DNA from: an uncultured Lachnospiraceae bacterium
Lineage (GTDB): Bacteria; Bacillota; Clostridia; Lachnospirales; Lachnospiraceae
DNA length: 64,000 nt
Direction: 5' to 3'
NCBI GenBank assembly: GCA_910579615.1
Contig: CAJTUA010000019.1
Location: forward strand, 317 to 64,316
Below are positions 40,269 to 48,976 of this stretch, one piece after another. Position numbers and translations under genes: made by a program. A model generated the notes under the pieces. That model searched no databases. It was not told the origin of the DNA and worked only from the letters and a program-made list of their open reading frames with translations. Within the stretch, counting starts at the first letter, position 1. The number at the start of each line of letters is the position of its first letter.

Positions 40269-41087
40269 ATGAACCAAAAAAATTTCCAAAAACGAAACCA
40301 TTCCATCCCCCTGTTTTTTACCCTCTTCCTCCTCTTTTGTGTTTCCCTCTTTTTTTGGATGGGGTTTCTTATTTTCCTGACCGGGTGCAAAGGCACGCAG
40401 GAACTTGCCCCGCAGGCGGAGGATGCGGACACGCCTGTCAACGCCTCCTTACAGACCGCACTTGCCGAACAGGTATTGCGCCTGCACATTATTGCGGACA
40501 GCAATTCCGATGCCGACCAGACCGTAAAACTTGCCGTGCGCGACGCTGTCATTACATATCTTGAGCCTTATCTGGATGGTGTAACGACAAAGCAGGAAGC
40601 AATGGAAATCATCCGTGCCCAGATGGAAGCGCTTACCGATACCGCCAACCTTGTCCTTGCCGAAAACGGTTTTCCCTACACGGCAGATGCAATGTTATCA
40701 CGGACGTATTTCCCGGTCAGGCTCTACGGTGATTTGGTGCTGCCCGCCGGGGAGTATGATGCCTTAAGAATATGCCTTGGCAGTGCTTCCGGAAAAAACT
40801 GGTGGTGTCTTGTTTTCCCGCAGCTGTGCTTTGTCGATATCACGACCGGCGTGCTGCCGGAAGAATCAAAGGAGGAACTGCGTTCCCTTTTGTCCGACGA
40901 GGAATATGCGCTTCTCTTCCCGGATGAGGCGCTTGCCGAATCTGTTGCCACAAGCATGGGATTTTGCGAACAGACCTGCCGCATCCTGTTTGACTATGCG
41001 CCAAGGGATACGAAAAAGCCGAAAATCCGTTTCCCTCTGTTCGAGCGGGTCAGGGAATGGATTGTTGGTTCCCTTATCGAAATTTAA
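40269..41087 (+). CDS. spoIIR: Stage II sporulation protein R
   Basis: Forespore-made signalling protein that triggers processing of pro-sigma-E in the mother cell. The 272-residue product has a basic N-terminus, one membrane/signal segment (about 13-38) and the SpoIIR core LRLHIIADSNSDADQTVKLAVRDAVI, with FPVRLYGDLVLPAGEYDALRICLGSASGKNWWCLVFP-type sequence. A Cys follows the signal segment (FLTGCKG), so it may be a lipoprotein. Its presence argues that the organism can sporulate or descends from a spore former. Confidence 0.95.
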   Translation: MNQKNFQKRNHSIPLFFTLFLLFCVSLFFWMGFLIFLTGCKGTQELAPQAEDADTPVNASLQTALAEQVLRLHIIADSNSDADQTVKLAVRDAVITYLEPYLDGVTTKQEAMEIIRAQMEALTDTANLVLAENGFPYTADAMLSRTYFPVRLYGDLVLPAGEYDALRICLGSASGKNWWCLVFPQLCFVDITTGVLPEESKEELRSLLSDEEYALLFPDEALAESVATSMGFCEQTCRILFDYAPRDTKKPKIRFPLFERVREWIVGSLIEI

Positions 41088-41168
41088 GTTAAGGTACATG
41101 ACGCGGAGGATGAAAAAACTCAAAGGAGACCGTGGATGCCGCATTGCGGCAAATTGAAGAAAAGCATT

Positions 41169-41204
41169 ATGCCGCCCAGGCGCTGCCCCGGCTCCGGGCG
41201 GCAT
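41169..41204. terminator. Terminator between spoIIR and the histidine kinase gene
   Basis: ATGCCGCCC (41169-41177) pairs with GGGCGGCAT (41196-41204), followed by ATTTAT. The two genes converge here, and the hairpin lies 2 bases from the kinase stop codon. Confidence 0.6.
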
Positions 41205-41206
41205 AT

Positions 41207-42487
41207 TTATGAAACCTTGCAAAATACCACCGTCACCGCCAGTTCATCGCCATGGCAAGCGGCAAAAACCTCGCCGTTCATCCTGTGCATGAGCCTGCGG
41301 CAGATATAAAGCCCCAATCCGCTCCCCGGCGTGCTCCCCACATTCGACCCGCGCCAGAAACTCTCGAAAATATGGGGAAGTTCCGCCGCCGGGAGCGTGC
41401 AGCCACTGTTTTTGACCGTCACCAGAACACAGTTTTCTTCCTGCGAAAACGCGAGGGAAATCCATTTCCCATCCCCGTACTTTATGGCATTTTCCATCAG
41501 GTTTTGCAGCACTTCAACGCTCCGGTCGATATCGCCCTTTATCAGACAATCGTCAGATTCCCCAACCGCAAAATCCGTTCCCGAAAGCGCGAGCTGCCCG
41601 CAGTAATGCCCCTTTATTTCCCGTACAAGCCCTGAAAGATAGAATTCTCCCTCCTGCACGGAAAGACTTAAAAAATCCTCCCGCAAGGCATTTGTAATCT
41701 GTGTGAGATACGCCTCAATTTCATCCGCCTTTTTCCCGATATTTTCTGCAGTTTCAAGCTGTTTTTCCTTCTCGGAATAAATCCCCTTTACAAGCGCTTT
41801 CGCATAGAGCTTAATCGCAAGGAGCGGCGTTTTGATGTCGTGCGAGAGCGATAAGAGCATAGTTTCGCGGTCGCGCTGCAGCGAAAGTGTACGCTGCCTC
41901 TGCTCCTGCGTATTTTCGCGCAGCAAATCCATGCCCCAGACAAAGCGACCAAAAAAGTGGCTTTTGCTTTCCTTTAAGGGTGTGGCAAGCATCCCGCGGG
42001 AGAGTTGGTACGGGAGCTCAGAGAGCTTTTCAAACGGGCGCAGAATCTGACGGCGGACGAAAAGCAAAACGGCAAAAAGCAGAAGCGCCATCGCCGCCAT
42101 CACCGCATTGGCGGCGGCTAAGCTTATCTGCCCTCCCGTGCCCATATCTGCCGTATAATCAAAGCGGTAGAGGGTACCGCCAATCCCGCGGATGAGGTAG
42201 TCGCTGTCTGTGGCAAGGGCATGGGGATAAAGTACCATTTCACCGCCTTTATCCGCAGCACCGTACATCTGCCCCACAATCTCCACATTTTCCACATACT
42301 CACACCCTGCAAGCGAAACCGCCCCAAGCCCTTCCCGTTCAATCTGCGCCGCAATCCGGTAGATTTCCACCCGGTATGCCCTCGCCTGTTCCGAACCCCC
42401 GAAATACCGCCCAAAAATATTTATCCCGACAATCAGCAAGGCAGCCAGGGCAAGTACCACCGCCAAAATCCGGTCAAAGATTTTCAT
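41207..42487 (-). CDS. Sensor histidine kinase (ABC-transporter linked)
   Basis: A 426-residue membrane kinase. Membrane segments lie at about 5-27 and 125-145, with a short extracytoplasmic loop, then a linker, the phosphoacceptor His216 in LSHDIKTPLLAIKLYA, the N box LMENAIKYGDG and a G box in GSGLGLYICRRL. The ATG overlaps the stop codon of the response regulator (ATGA). With the regulator, ATPase and permease it forms a four-gene sensing and export module of the type used against antimicrobial peptides or other envelope stress. Confidence 0.93.
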   Translation of the reverse strand: MKIFDRILAVVLALAALLIVGINIFGRYFGGSEQARAYRVEIYRIAAQIEREGLGAVSLAGCEYVENVEIVGQMYGAADKGGEMVLYPHALATDSDYLIRGIGGTLYRFDYTADMGTGGQISLAAANAVMAAMALLLFAVLLFVRRQILRPFEKLSELPYQLSRGMLATPLKESKSHFFGRFVWGMDLLRENTQEQRQRTLSLQRDRETMLLSLSHDIKTPLLAIKLYAKALVKGIYSEKEKQLETAENIGKKADEIEAYLTQITNALREDFLSLSVQEGEFYLSGLVREIKGHYCGQLALSGTDFAVGESDDCLIKGDIDRSVEVLQNLMENAIKYGDGKWISLAFSQEENCVLVTVKNSGCTLPAAELPHIFESFWRGSNVGSTPGSGLGLYICRRLMHRMNGEVFAACHGDELAVTVVFCKVS

Positions 42488-43155
42488 AAATACCGATACC
42501 CCACGCCCCACACCGTCAATATTTTCTGCGGATGCTTCGGGTCTTCCTCAATTTTTTCGCGCAGCCATTTGATGTGGACGGTCAGTGTCTGCGGCTCGGA
42601 AAAGCTCTCGCTGCCCCATATCCGTTCAAAAATATATCCCTTGTCAAGCGCCCTTCCCTTGTTTTGCATTAGCAGCGCCAAAAGGTCAAATTCTTTTGCG
42701 CGCAGTTCAATCAGGCTGCTGCCCTTTTGCAGTGTGCGCGCCGCTTTGTTCAGCACCAAATCCCCGTCCGTTAACGTATCAAGCGCATAGCGCCGCTTAA
42801 AAATCCCGTCAATTTTCGCGAGCATAAGGTCGATGTCGTAAGGTTTTTCGATGTAATCGTCCGCACCGAGCACCAGGCCGTTTAATTTGTCTTCCTTTGC
42901 CGTCTTTGCACTGACAATCAGAATCGGCGTATTGCCCGCTTCGCGTATTTTTTTGCACACGGCAAAACCATCCATACCCGGAAGCATGATGTCAAGAATC
43001 ACCAGCTTTGCGCCTTCCCCCTCATACAGCGAAAGCGCTTCCTCCCCGCTTTTTGCTACTGTCACGCTGTAGTGTTCCGCGTTCAGGAAATCACAGAGCA
43101 GCTCTGCAAGCTCTTTATTGTCCTCCACAATCAAAATATCCGTCAATTCTACCAT
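42484..43155 (-). CDS. OmpR-family response regulator (ABC-transporter linked)
   Basis: A 223-residue regulator. The receiver domain has acidic residues ED (11-12), phosphoacceptor Asp55 in LVILDIMLPGMDG and Lys in IEKPYD. The C-terminal winged helix contains LIELRAKEFDLLALLMQNKGRALDKGYIFERIWG and ends VWGVGYRYL. The start overlaps the end of the ATPase gene by 7 bases. Candidate binding sites lie upstream of the permease gene (46479-46496). Confidence 0.94.
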   Translation of the reverse strand: MVELTDILIVEDNKELAELLCDFLNAEHYSVTVAKSGEEALSLYEGEGAKLVILDIMLPGMDGFAVCKKIREAGNTPILIVSAKTAKEDKLNGLVLGADDYIEKPYDIDLMLAKIDGIFKRRYALDTLTDGDLVLNKAARTLQKGSSLIELRAKEFDLLALLMQNKGRALDKGYIFERIWGSESFSEPQTLTVHIKWLREKIEEDPKHPQKILTVWGVGYRYL

Positions 43156-43916
43156 CCCATCTCCATCAGCCACCCGTTCAATGCCCTCTCCCGCTCGCGC
43201 ACCCCGCCGGAGGCTTTGTATTCCCCTAAAGTATACTCCCCTTTTATGTTCCCGTCAACGATATAAAGCACCCGCGAGCATTTTGCCGCAACCTTTACGT
43301 CGTGTGTGACCAACATAATGGTTGTGCCCTCGCCGTTGAGCTTTGTCAGCTCCTCCATCACCTCATCCGAGGCGGCGCGGTTGAGCGCGCCCGTCGGTTC
43401 GTCGGCAAAAATCATCTGCGGGCTGTTCACCATGCTGCGGCAGATGCAGGCTCGCTGGAGCTGCCCGCCGGAAACTTCGTTGATATCGTTGTCCGCAATC
43501 TCGGTAATGCCGAGCTTTTTCATCATACTGCGGGCATATGCAAGCTTTTCCTTCCTGCTTTTATTGTTCTGCTTTGACTGGAAGGCAGGCAGCAGAATAT
43601 TGTCGAGTACCGTCAGGTTTTTTAGCATGTACATCTGCTGAAAAATAAAGCCCATCTGGTCAAGGCGCAGCCCCGCGAGCTCCCCCGGCTTCATTTTCGC
43701 GATATCCTTTCCCAAAAAATCCACTTTTCCTGAAGTGATGGCATCCATGCCGGAAACCGCATACAAAAGCGTTGATTTCCCGGAGCCGGACGGTCCCATC
43801 ACCGCCACCATCTCGCCCTTTTCCACCCGGAAATTCACGTTCCGTAAAACGTTGTTCTGATGCTTGTTTACGATATAGGTCTTGCATAAATCCTTTACTT
43901 CCAAAACGGCTTCCAT
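43149..43916 (-). CDS. ABC transporter ATP-binding protein (MacB/BceA-like)
   Basis: A 255-residue ATPase that pairs with the FtsX-type permease upstream. It shows Walker A GPSGSGKST, Q-loop FIFQQMYML, signature VSGGQLQRACI, Walker B MIFADEPTGALN and the switch His in LVTHDVKV. Such pairs export or sense peptides such as bacitracin-like compounds. TAGGAGG precedes the ATG. It overlaps the response regulator gene. Confidence 0.94.
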   Translation of the reverse strand: MEAVLEVKDLCKTYIVNKHQNNVLRNVNFRVEKGEMVAVMGPSGSGKSTLLYAVSGMDAITSGKVDFLGKDIAKMKPGELAGLRLDQMGFIFQQMYMLKNLTVLDNILLPAFQSKQNNKSRKEKLAYARSMMKKLGITEIADNDINEVSGGQLQRACICRSMVNSPQMIFADEPTGALNRAASDEVMEELTKLNGEGTTIMLVTHDVKVAAKCSRVLYIVDGNIKGEYTLGEYKASGGVRERERALNGWLMEMGW

Positions 43917-43935
43917 AATATAATCCTCCTATTTT

Positions 43936-44072
43936 AAGTTCCGCATACTCCCTTCCGGACCCTTTTAACGGCAGTGGGATTTTTGTCCATTGATTCGCGT
44001 TTTTGGCGAATTCATTCCCAAAAATTCCACTGGGGCCTGTACGGGAGTATGCTGTTTTTTAAGCTTTGCATA
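43936..44072. repeat. Palindromic intercistronic repeat, best preserved copy, between permease and ATPase genes
   Basis: Left end AAGTTCCGCATA (43936-43947) and right end TATGCTGTTTTTT, followed by a second left-end-like word AAGCTTTGCATA (44061-44072). The outer arms GCATACTCCC (43943-43952) and GGGAGTATGC (44043-44052) are perfect. Inside, CAGTGGGATTTTTG faces CAAAAATTCCACTG, and innermost is ATTCGC/GCGAAT. The whole forms one nested hairpin of about 110 bases. Confidence 0.65.
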
Positions 44073-44077
44073 CTCCG

Positions 44078-46429
44078 CTACTCGATATTCGATGTCTCCG
44101 ATGCTGCAATTTTCCTGACCTGCGTTGCGCCCATGGCTGCTGCCGCAAGTATGGTTGCGAATAGCACGGCAAGCGGATAAATCACATAAACCTCCATTGC
44201 CACGATCTCAAATTCGATGCGGTACGCGCCCATCATCCGGAAAATCGGTTCTACCGTAAGCTTTGAGAGCGGCGTGGATATTGCCGTTCCAATCAGGATG
44301 CTGAAAACAAGCACAATCCCAATCCGCATGGACTGCCACGCCACAAGCGAGGAATCCTGAAAACCGATTGCCTTTAACACGGCAATTTCGCTCTTCTCCT
44401 TTGTGATAAAGCTCTTGACCATCAGCAGCGCCACTAAGACATTGATGCACAGAATAATCCCTAAAATCAGGTTTTTCACGCCCTGAAGCTGCCCTGCCAC
44501 ATCGCCAATCATATAGCTGATATATTCGCCTGCCGAAAAAACAGAGGTTTCCGGATACGCTTTTTTTAACATTTCTTTCCGCTGCGCTGCCGTCTGTGCA
44601 TCCGGATGGTCCTGATATGAAATCTGGACGGCAAAGCTTCCGGCGGCAAGCGAGAAATCAATCTCCTCCCCCTCGTAAAAGCGGATGCCCTCCCCGAGAT
44701 TGTTCATGCTCTGGTTGATGGCTGTCACAATAAATTCTTTCCGGTTTCCGCCAATGTCAATTTCCACGGTATCGCCAATCTGTGCGCCAATCGTATCTGC
44801 AGTTATGTAGGAAAGCGCAACTTCCCCGGGATTTTTGGGCGCGCTCCCTTCCAGATAGGCATATTCCTCCGCCCTCACCCCGCCGACACCGATAAACGCG
44901 AGGGAAGAACATTTCTTGCTGCCGTATGAGACATAAAAGCGGAACATAATTTCCTGAAATACCCTTGCTTCAATTCCGTTTTCCTGCAGGGTCTGCTGGA
45001 CCTCTTTTAGGTTTTCCTGTATCATTTCCTCATTTTTCCCGTTCGCGCTAAGCAAAAGCTCCTGTGAAATCGCAATATCACAGTCCGCCATGTTAAAGAG
45101 TTTGATTTGCTTATCCGATTGGAGCGTGTTAATCGTATTGACCGGAATAACAATAAGCAAAAGCCCAAGTGTAAAAATCAAAATCATCGAAAGGTATTTT
45201 TTCGTTCCGCTTAAAATATCGTTCACCGCCATAAACGGCACAGGCTTTAAGCGTGACCGGCTAAAAGATATCATGCTTTTTTTCCCGTAGCGCTCGCCCG
45301 TCTCCCCACTGCGAACCGCGTCCACCGGGGAGAAACGGCAGATTTTCCTTGTGCAGAAATAGCAGAATAATACGACAATCCCTGCCGTTGCCGCCGCACA
45401 CAGGATATTCAAGTAAAATTTATTGCCACCGGAAAGAATGATGTTTTTTGATACCCTCTCGATTAAAAGATTGCCGAACGGGAAACTTAACACAATCCCA
45501 ATCCCCGCACCGAGAACGGAAATTGCAAAATATTTGGCGATGTAGAGTGCCCGGATTTTCCCGTTTGGAATGCCGATTGCCTTCATGACCCCAATTTCCC
45601 GGAACTCCTCACTCAGCGTAAAATGGATGGTAAAGCGCAGGATTACCATGGAAATCAGGATAAGGCATATGCTTACCACAAGCACGACCGCGGCAATCAG
45701 CATATCCATAATATACATCATCTTGATTCCGGAACGGTTCACATTTAGGATGGATTTAAGATTGAAATCGTTGAATTTTTCCATGAAGGAAGCATCGTTG
45801 GTGTATACGGCAAGGGAAGTGAATTTTGTTTGCCCTTCCCGGTCAAAAAATGCCAAATCATTATCACTCACCAGAAAGCGCGTCATGCCAGTCATCGAGG
45901 AACCGAACAGCGCGTCCTTTGTGCTGCCCTTTAAGGTGAAACTTTTTTTCTCACCGCAAAACTCAATATCCATGGTACAGCCCTCGTAAAAATTGTTCTT
46001 TTCCGAGGAAAAAATACCGGCAGGAACATAAATCTCCCCGTCATTTACCCGCGTAACCTCCTGCGCGTTTTTGTCAAAAACCCGGCTGCCCTGCGTTGCG
46101 GAAAGCACAACGGAATTGCTGTACTCAAACGGTTCCCCGTCAACATAAATATCCCGCGGGTCGATTTGGATGAGCTCAAAGGTACTCAGACCATAGCCAT
46201 TGTCCGCAGCAAAGCCTTCAAAGCGCTCCGCCTCTTCCCGGTAAGGTGTTGCAAACCAGTAATCGGGCACCTCTGCCATCTCAAAATAATCGTCGAGCGC
46301 CGTGGTGATGGTGAACATATTGTTCACACTGCTCGCGATAAAGGTTGCCGCGAGAATAATGAATATCAGCACGATTGCATTCATGGTTTTCTTTCGTTTC
46401 AGGTCTTTTTTCAGTATGCGTAAGTACAT
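44078..46429 (-). CDS. FtsX-like ABC transporter permease
   Basis: A 783-residue permease with two FtsX modules. An N-terminal membrane segment (about 15-37) is followed by an extracytoplasmic domain (about 40-240). Next come three segments (near 240-370, including LISMVILRFTIHFTLSEEFREIGVMKAIG), a second external domain (about 440-660), and three more segments ending AVLFATILAAAAMGATQVRK. The repeated EIGVMKAIG / EIAVLKAIG coupling helices are diagnostic. It is first in the module permease-ATPase-regulator-kinase. AAAGGAG precedes the ATG. Confidence 0.92.
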   Translation of the reverse strand: MYLRILKKDLKRKKTMNAIVLIFIILAATFIASSVNNMFTITTALDDYFEMAEVPDYWFATPYREEAERFEGFAADNGYGLSTFELIQIDPRDIYVDGEPFEYSNSVVLSATQGSRVFDKNAQEVTRVNDGEIYVPAGIFSSEKNNFYEGCTMDIEFCGEKKSFTLKGSTKDALFGSSMTGMTRFLVSDNDLAFFDREGQTKFTSLAVYTNDASFMEKFNDFNLKSILNVNRSGIKMMYIMDMLIAAVVLVVSICLILISMVILRFTIHFTLSEEFREIGVMKAIGIPNGKIRALYIAKYFAISVLGAGIGIVLSFPFGNLLIERVSKNIILSGGNKFYLNILCAAATAGIVVLFCYFCTRKICRFSPVDAVRSGETGERYGKKSMISFSRSRLKPVPFMAVNDILSGTKKYLSMILIFTLGLLLIVIPVNTINTLQSDKQIKLFNMADCDIAISQELLLSANGKNEEMIQENLKEVQQTLQENGIEARVFQEIMFRFYVSYGSKKCSSLAFIGVGGVRAEEYAYLEGSAPKNPGEVALSYITADTIGAQIGDTVEIDIGGNRKEFIVTAINQSMNNLGEGIRFYEGEEIDFSLAAGSFAVQISYQDHPDAQTAAQRKEMLKKAYPETSVFSAGEYISYMIGDVAGQLQGVKNLILGIILCINVLVALLMVKSFITKEKSEIAVLKAIGFQDSSLVAWQSMRIGIVLVFSILIGTAISTPLSKLTVEPIFRMMGAYRIEFEIVAMEVYVIYPLAVLFATILAAAAMGATQVRKIAASETSNIE

Positions 46430-46462
46430 TTGTATTGGACTCCTTTCCCTGATGGTAAGGCT

Positions 46463-46496
46463 ATGATAACATGGGAAATGTTAAAAAATCCTTAAA
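46463..46496 (-). promoter_or_regulatory. Regulated promoter of the permease operon with an OmpR-type direct repeat
   Basis: On the minus strand TTTAAGG (46490-46496), 4 bases and TTTAACA (46479-46485) repeat with an 11-base period, the usual spacing for OmpR/PhoB-type regulators. TATCAT (46463-46468) is a likely -10 and there is no good -35, as expected for an activated promoter. Confidence 0.5.
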
Positions 46497-46539
46497 TGGA
46501 AGAGAAAGTTTTTTTCTTTTGCTACCGTTTCGCAGTTCT

Positions 46540-47424
46540 TTAATTTACAGTGCAGAAACCAGAGCTCGTTTGTGCTTCTTTGTCCGTGTGTTCGTCAAAT
46601 TCCGCCTGGCTGAATTTTTGAATCCCTGTCAGCGTCCCATTCCCGGAAATGTCCGGATTTGCAAAATCACGCACCGTGTAAATGTCGATGGAACCGCCTT
46701 CGCTCCACAAGGTGCGGAGGGAGCCCTTGAACTTCCCACCCGTCAGCCTCTCGCCGTTGGAGGTCAGCACATCCTGAAACAGCCGGACTTTTTCACCGTT
46801 GTAATACCACTGGTCATTTTTTGCATCATAGGTAACGCCAAATGCCTCATATTCTTTTGCCATATCTTCCAGTTCTTTTGTGGATGCCGGGTCGCCAGCC
46901 ACAGCCACAGGAGATGAATTTTTGATTGCCCCAATGTCGCGGGCGGCAAATTCTTCTGCCGTAAATTCCTTTACACCTATCAGTTTTCCGCCAGGTTCAA
47001 AGGAACCATCGTTCGAGCGGACAAAATCACTCAGGTCACGGACGGCATAAACGTCAACCACACCGTTTTCATTCAAAAAATCTTTCCCTGCCTGCATGCC
47101 GTCCCCTATGCTGTAGTAGTCCTCAAACCACCTCACCAGCCTGCCATTATATTGCAGTTCGTTTTTGTCGGCATCGTAAATCAGGCCAAACTGCTCATAG
47201 GGCTTGAATTGTTCTGCATAGGAAACAACATCGTCTGCCATCCCATCTTTATCAATGGCATAGATGGCTTCCATCGTCCCATCCTTATCCTTGGCATAGA
47301 CGGTTCCCGCCGCCCCATCCCCGACAACGGCATGGATGGATTCCGCCGCGGTACGGTACACGGTCAGGCATCCTGCAAGCAATCCCCCGCCAAGGGCGAA
47401 TGCAAATAATTTTTTTGTGTTCAT
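46540..47424 (-). CDS. Lipoprotein with two tandem repeats of an uncharacterised domain
   Basis: A 294-residue secreted protein. The signal peptide ends in a lipobox LLAGC with Cys19. Two similar units follow: about 75-175 (FGLIYDADKNELQYNGRLVRWF, then VDVYAVRDLSDF, LIGVKEFTAEEF) and about 190-285 (FGVTYDAKNDQWYYNGEKVRLF, IDIYTVRDFANP, LTGIQKFSQAEF). Similar units occur in surface or sensor proteins of Lachnospiraceae, but I cannot name the family or function. It lies downstream of a two-component system and has a regulator-like 11-mer repeat before it. Confidence 0.8.
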   Translation of the reverse strand: MNTKKLFAFALGGGLLAGCLTVYRTAAESIHAVVGDGAAGTVYAKDKDGTMEAIYAIDKDGMADDVVSYAEQFKPYEQFGLIYDADKNELQYNGRLVRWFEDYYSIGDGMQAGKDFLNENGVVDVYAVRDLSDFVRSNDGSFEPGGKLIGVKEFTAEEFAARDIGAIKNSSPVAVAGDPASTKELEDMAKEYEAFGVTYDAKNDQWYYNGEKVRLFQDVLTSNGERLTGGKFKGSLRTLWSEGGSIDIYTVRDFANPDISGNGTLTGIQKFSQAEFDEHTDKEAQTSSGFCTVN

Positions 47425-47491
47425 AAAGAAACACCATCCTTTCTTTTTGGTATATTGAAAGAATACCATGCTTTTTTGTGATGCATTTGGG

Positions 47492-47513
47492 ATTTGCTTG
47501 TAATTTATGTGTA
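47492..47513 (-). promoter_or_regulatory. Direct-repeat box upstream of the lipoprotein gene
   Basis: Two adjacent 11-mers on the minus strand, TACACATAAAT (47503-47513) and TACAAGCAAAT (47492-47502), share TACAnnnAAAT. A TGG-TATTCT extended -10 follows at 47460-47465. One full copy of the same 11-mer occurs before the response regulator gene at 49672. Confidence 0.5.
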
Positions 47514-47551
47514 GCCGGAAAAACGGCAGGGCACCCCCCGCCGCTTTCCCA

Positions 47552-48976
47552 TTACTGGCAGATTGTAAATGAAAACTTCACCCCGCACTGCGTATTGCAG
47601 ACCGCACATTCGCTCCCGTGCTGCCGCAAAATTTCCTGCACGATATATAGCCCAAGCCCACTTCCTCCGGTTTTCCGGCTTCTTGACTGCTCCACGCGGT
47701 AAAATGCATCAAACAGTTTCGGGATGCTATCCTCCGGAATATGTGCCTGCGTGTTTTCAACGGCAAATTCCACTTGTTCATGCTTTGCAAATGCAAAAAT
47801 ATGAATTGCCGCCCCTTGCGGGGAATATTTGATGGCGTTGCCGATAAGGTTTGAAAACACTTTTTCCATCAGCATTTTATTTCCGCTGACAAAAACTTCT
47901 GACGGGATATCAAGATGTATCTGCAAATCTTTTTCTGCAATGAAATCCTGCATTTCGCACAGGTAGGACTTGATGATTTGCACGCAATCCAGGCGGTCTT
48001 TTTTGAAATTGGCGTCCGCGGTTTCCAGACGGGAAACCGTCAGGATTTCCTGAACCATCGTTTCCAGTGTATTTGCAATTTCCAACGCTCTCGCCAAATA
48101 TTTTCCGTGGTCTTTATATACCCCGATGCCAAGAAGCATCCCTTCCAGCTGCCCTTTGATAATTGTAATGGGCGTTTTCAGTTCGTGGGATACCGCCGAA
48201 AAGAAATTTGTGCGGGACTGCTCCAGCTTTTTCTCATGCTCTATGTCGGCTTCAAGTTTTCTGTTCGCGCTCTGCAAATCCGACAGGGCAAAGGAAAGCT
48301 TGCGGGAGAGTGTATTAAGGCTTCTTCCCAATATCCCAAGCTCATCGGTCCGCCGCCCGTCAACCTCCCACTCCAACTGCAAATCAGACATTTTCTCTGC
48401 AATATGGCTGATTGCCAGCACCGGCTTTGTAATGATACGCGAATACAGCCAGGACACGCTAAAAGCCGCCGCCAAAACAACAAGCAGAATCAGTGGAAAG
48501 ATACGGGCAAAGGATTGCTGCAACTGCGCAACCTGTTTCGCCTCACCGTAAACAAGAAGCATATATCGGTCATTGCTGTCCGCGAAGGAAAAATAGTATT
48601 CACTTGAAAGGACAGGCGTTGCTGTCCTGTCGTCGGTGAAGGCAAATTGTGCGTAATTGCCTCCCCATCCATCGTCAAATTCCGCCGTGGGCAATGGTAC
48701 CAAACCGCCGTTGCTATGATACAGCTCAACGGAATCGATTTCCGGATCCTGGATAAACCAATCGAACAAGCCGCCACTTTCCAAAAACGCGACCTGCTCT
48801 AGTTCGGTTACAAAATCCTGCACCCGTTCCTTTAGGGCTGCTGTCAGCCTGTTCGAATAGGTCTGTGGCATCCAGCATGCCAACAAGCCAAATACCAGCA
48901 GCGATACACCGAACAATATTACCATTGTGGTGAGAAACACTTTTGCAAACAGGCTGCTTTTAATTTTCTTTCTCAA
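47552..48976 (-). CDS. Sensor histidine kinase (VanS/PhoR-like)
   Basis: A 474-residue kinase. Membrane segments at about 10-34 and 160-178 enclose an external sensor domain of about 125 residues. A HAMP-like linker follows, then His264 in AVSHELKTPITIIKG, the N box LIGNAIKYSPQG, and GGSGLGLYIVQEIL. No ATG with a binding site exists; I choose TTG at 48976 (MRKKIKSSLF), which lies after GGTGGGG and overlaps the regulator gene by 17 bases. It pairs with the regulator upstream. Confidence 0.92.
   Translation of the reverse strand: MRKKIKSSLFAKVFLTTMVILFGVSLLVFGLLACWMPQTYSNRLTAALKERVQDFVTELEQVAFLESGGLFDWFIQDPEIDSVELYHSNGGLVPLPTAEFDDGWGGNYAQFAFTDDRTATPVLSSEYYFSFADSNDRYMLLVYGEAKQVAQLQQSFARIFPLILLVVLAAAFSVSWLYSRIITKPVLAISHIAEKMSDLQLEWEVDGRRTDELGILGRSLNTLSRKLSFALSDLQSANRKLEADIEHEKKLEQSRTNFFSAVSHELKTPITIIKGQLEGMLLGIGVYKDHGKYLARALEIANTLETMVQEILTVSRLETADANFKKDRLDCVQIIKSYLCEMQDFIAEKDLQIHLDIPSEVFVSGNKMLMEKVFSNLIGNAIKYSPQGAAIHIFAFAKHEQVEFAVENTQAHIPEDSIPKLFDAFYRVEQSRSRKTGGSGLGLYIVQEILRQHGSECAVCNTQCGVKFSFTICQ

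Noticed and set aside
47230..47350. Tandem GGCATAGAYGG-like repeats as a non-coding array
   Set aside because: They fall inside the lipoprotein gene and encode the repeated KDKDG/DKDG residues.
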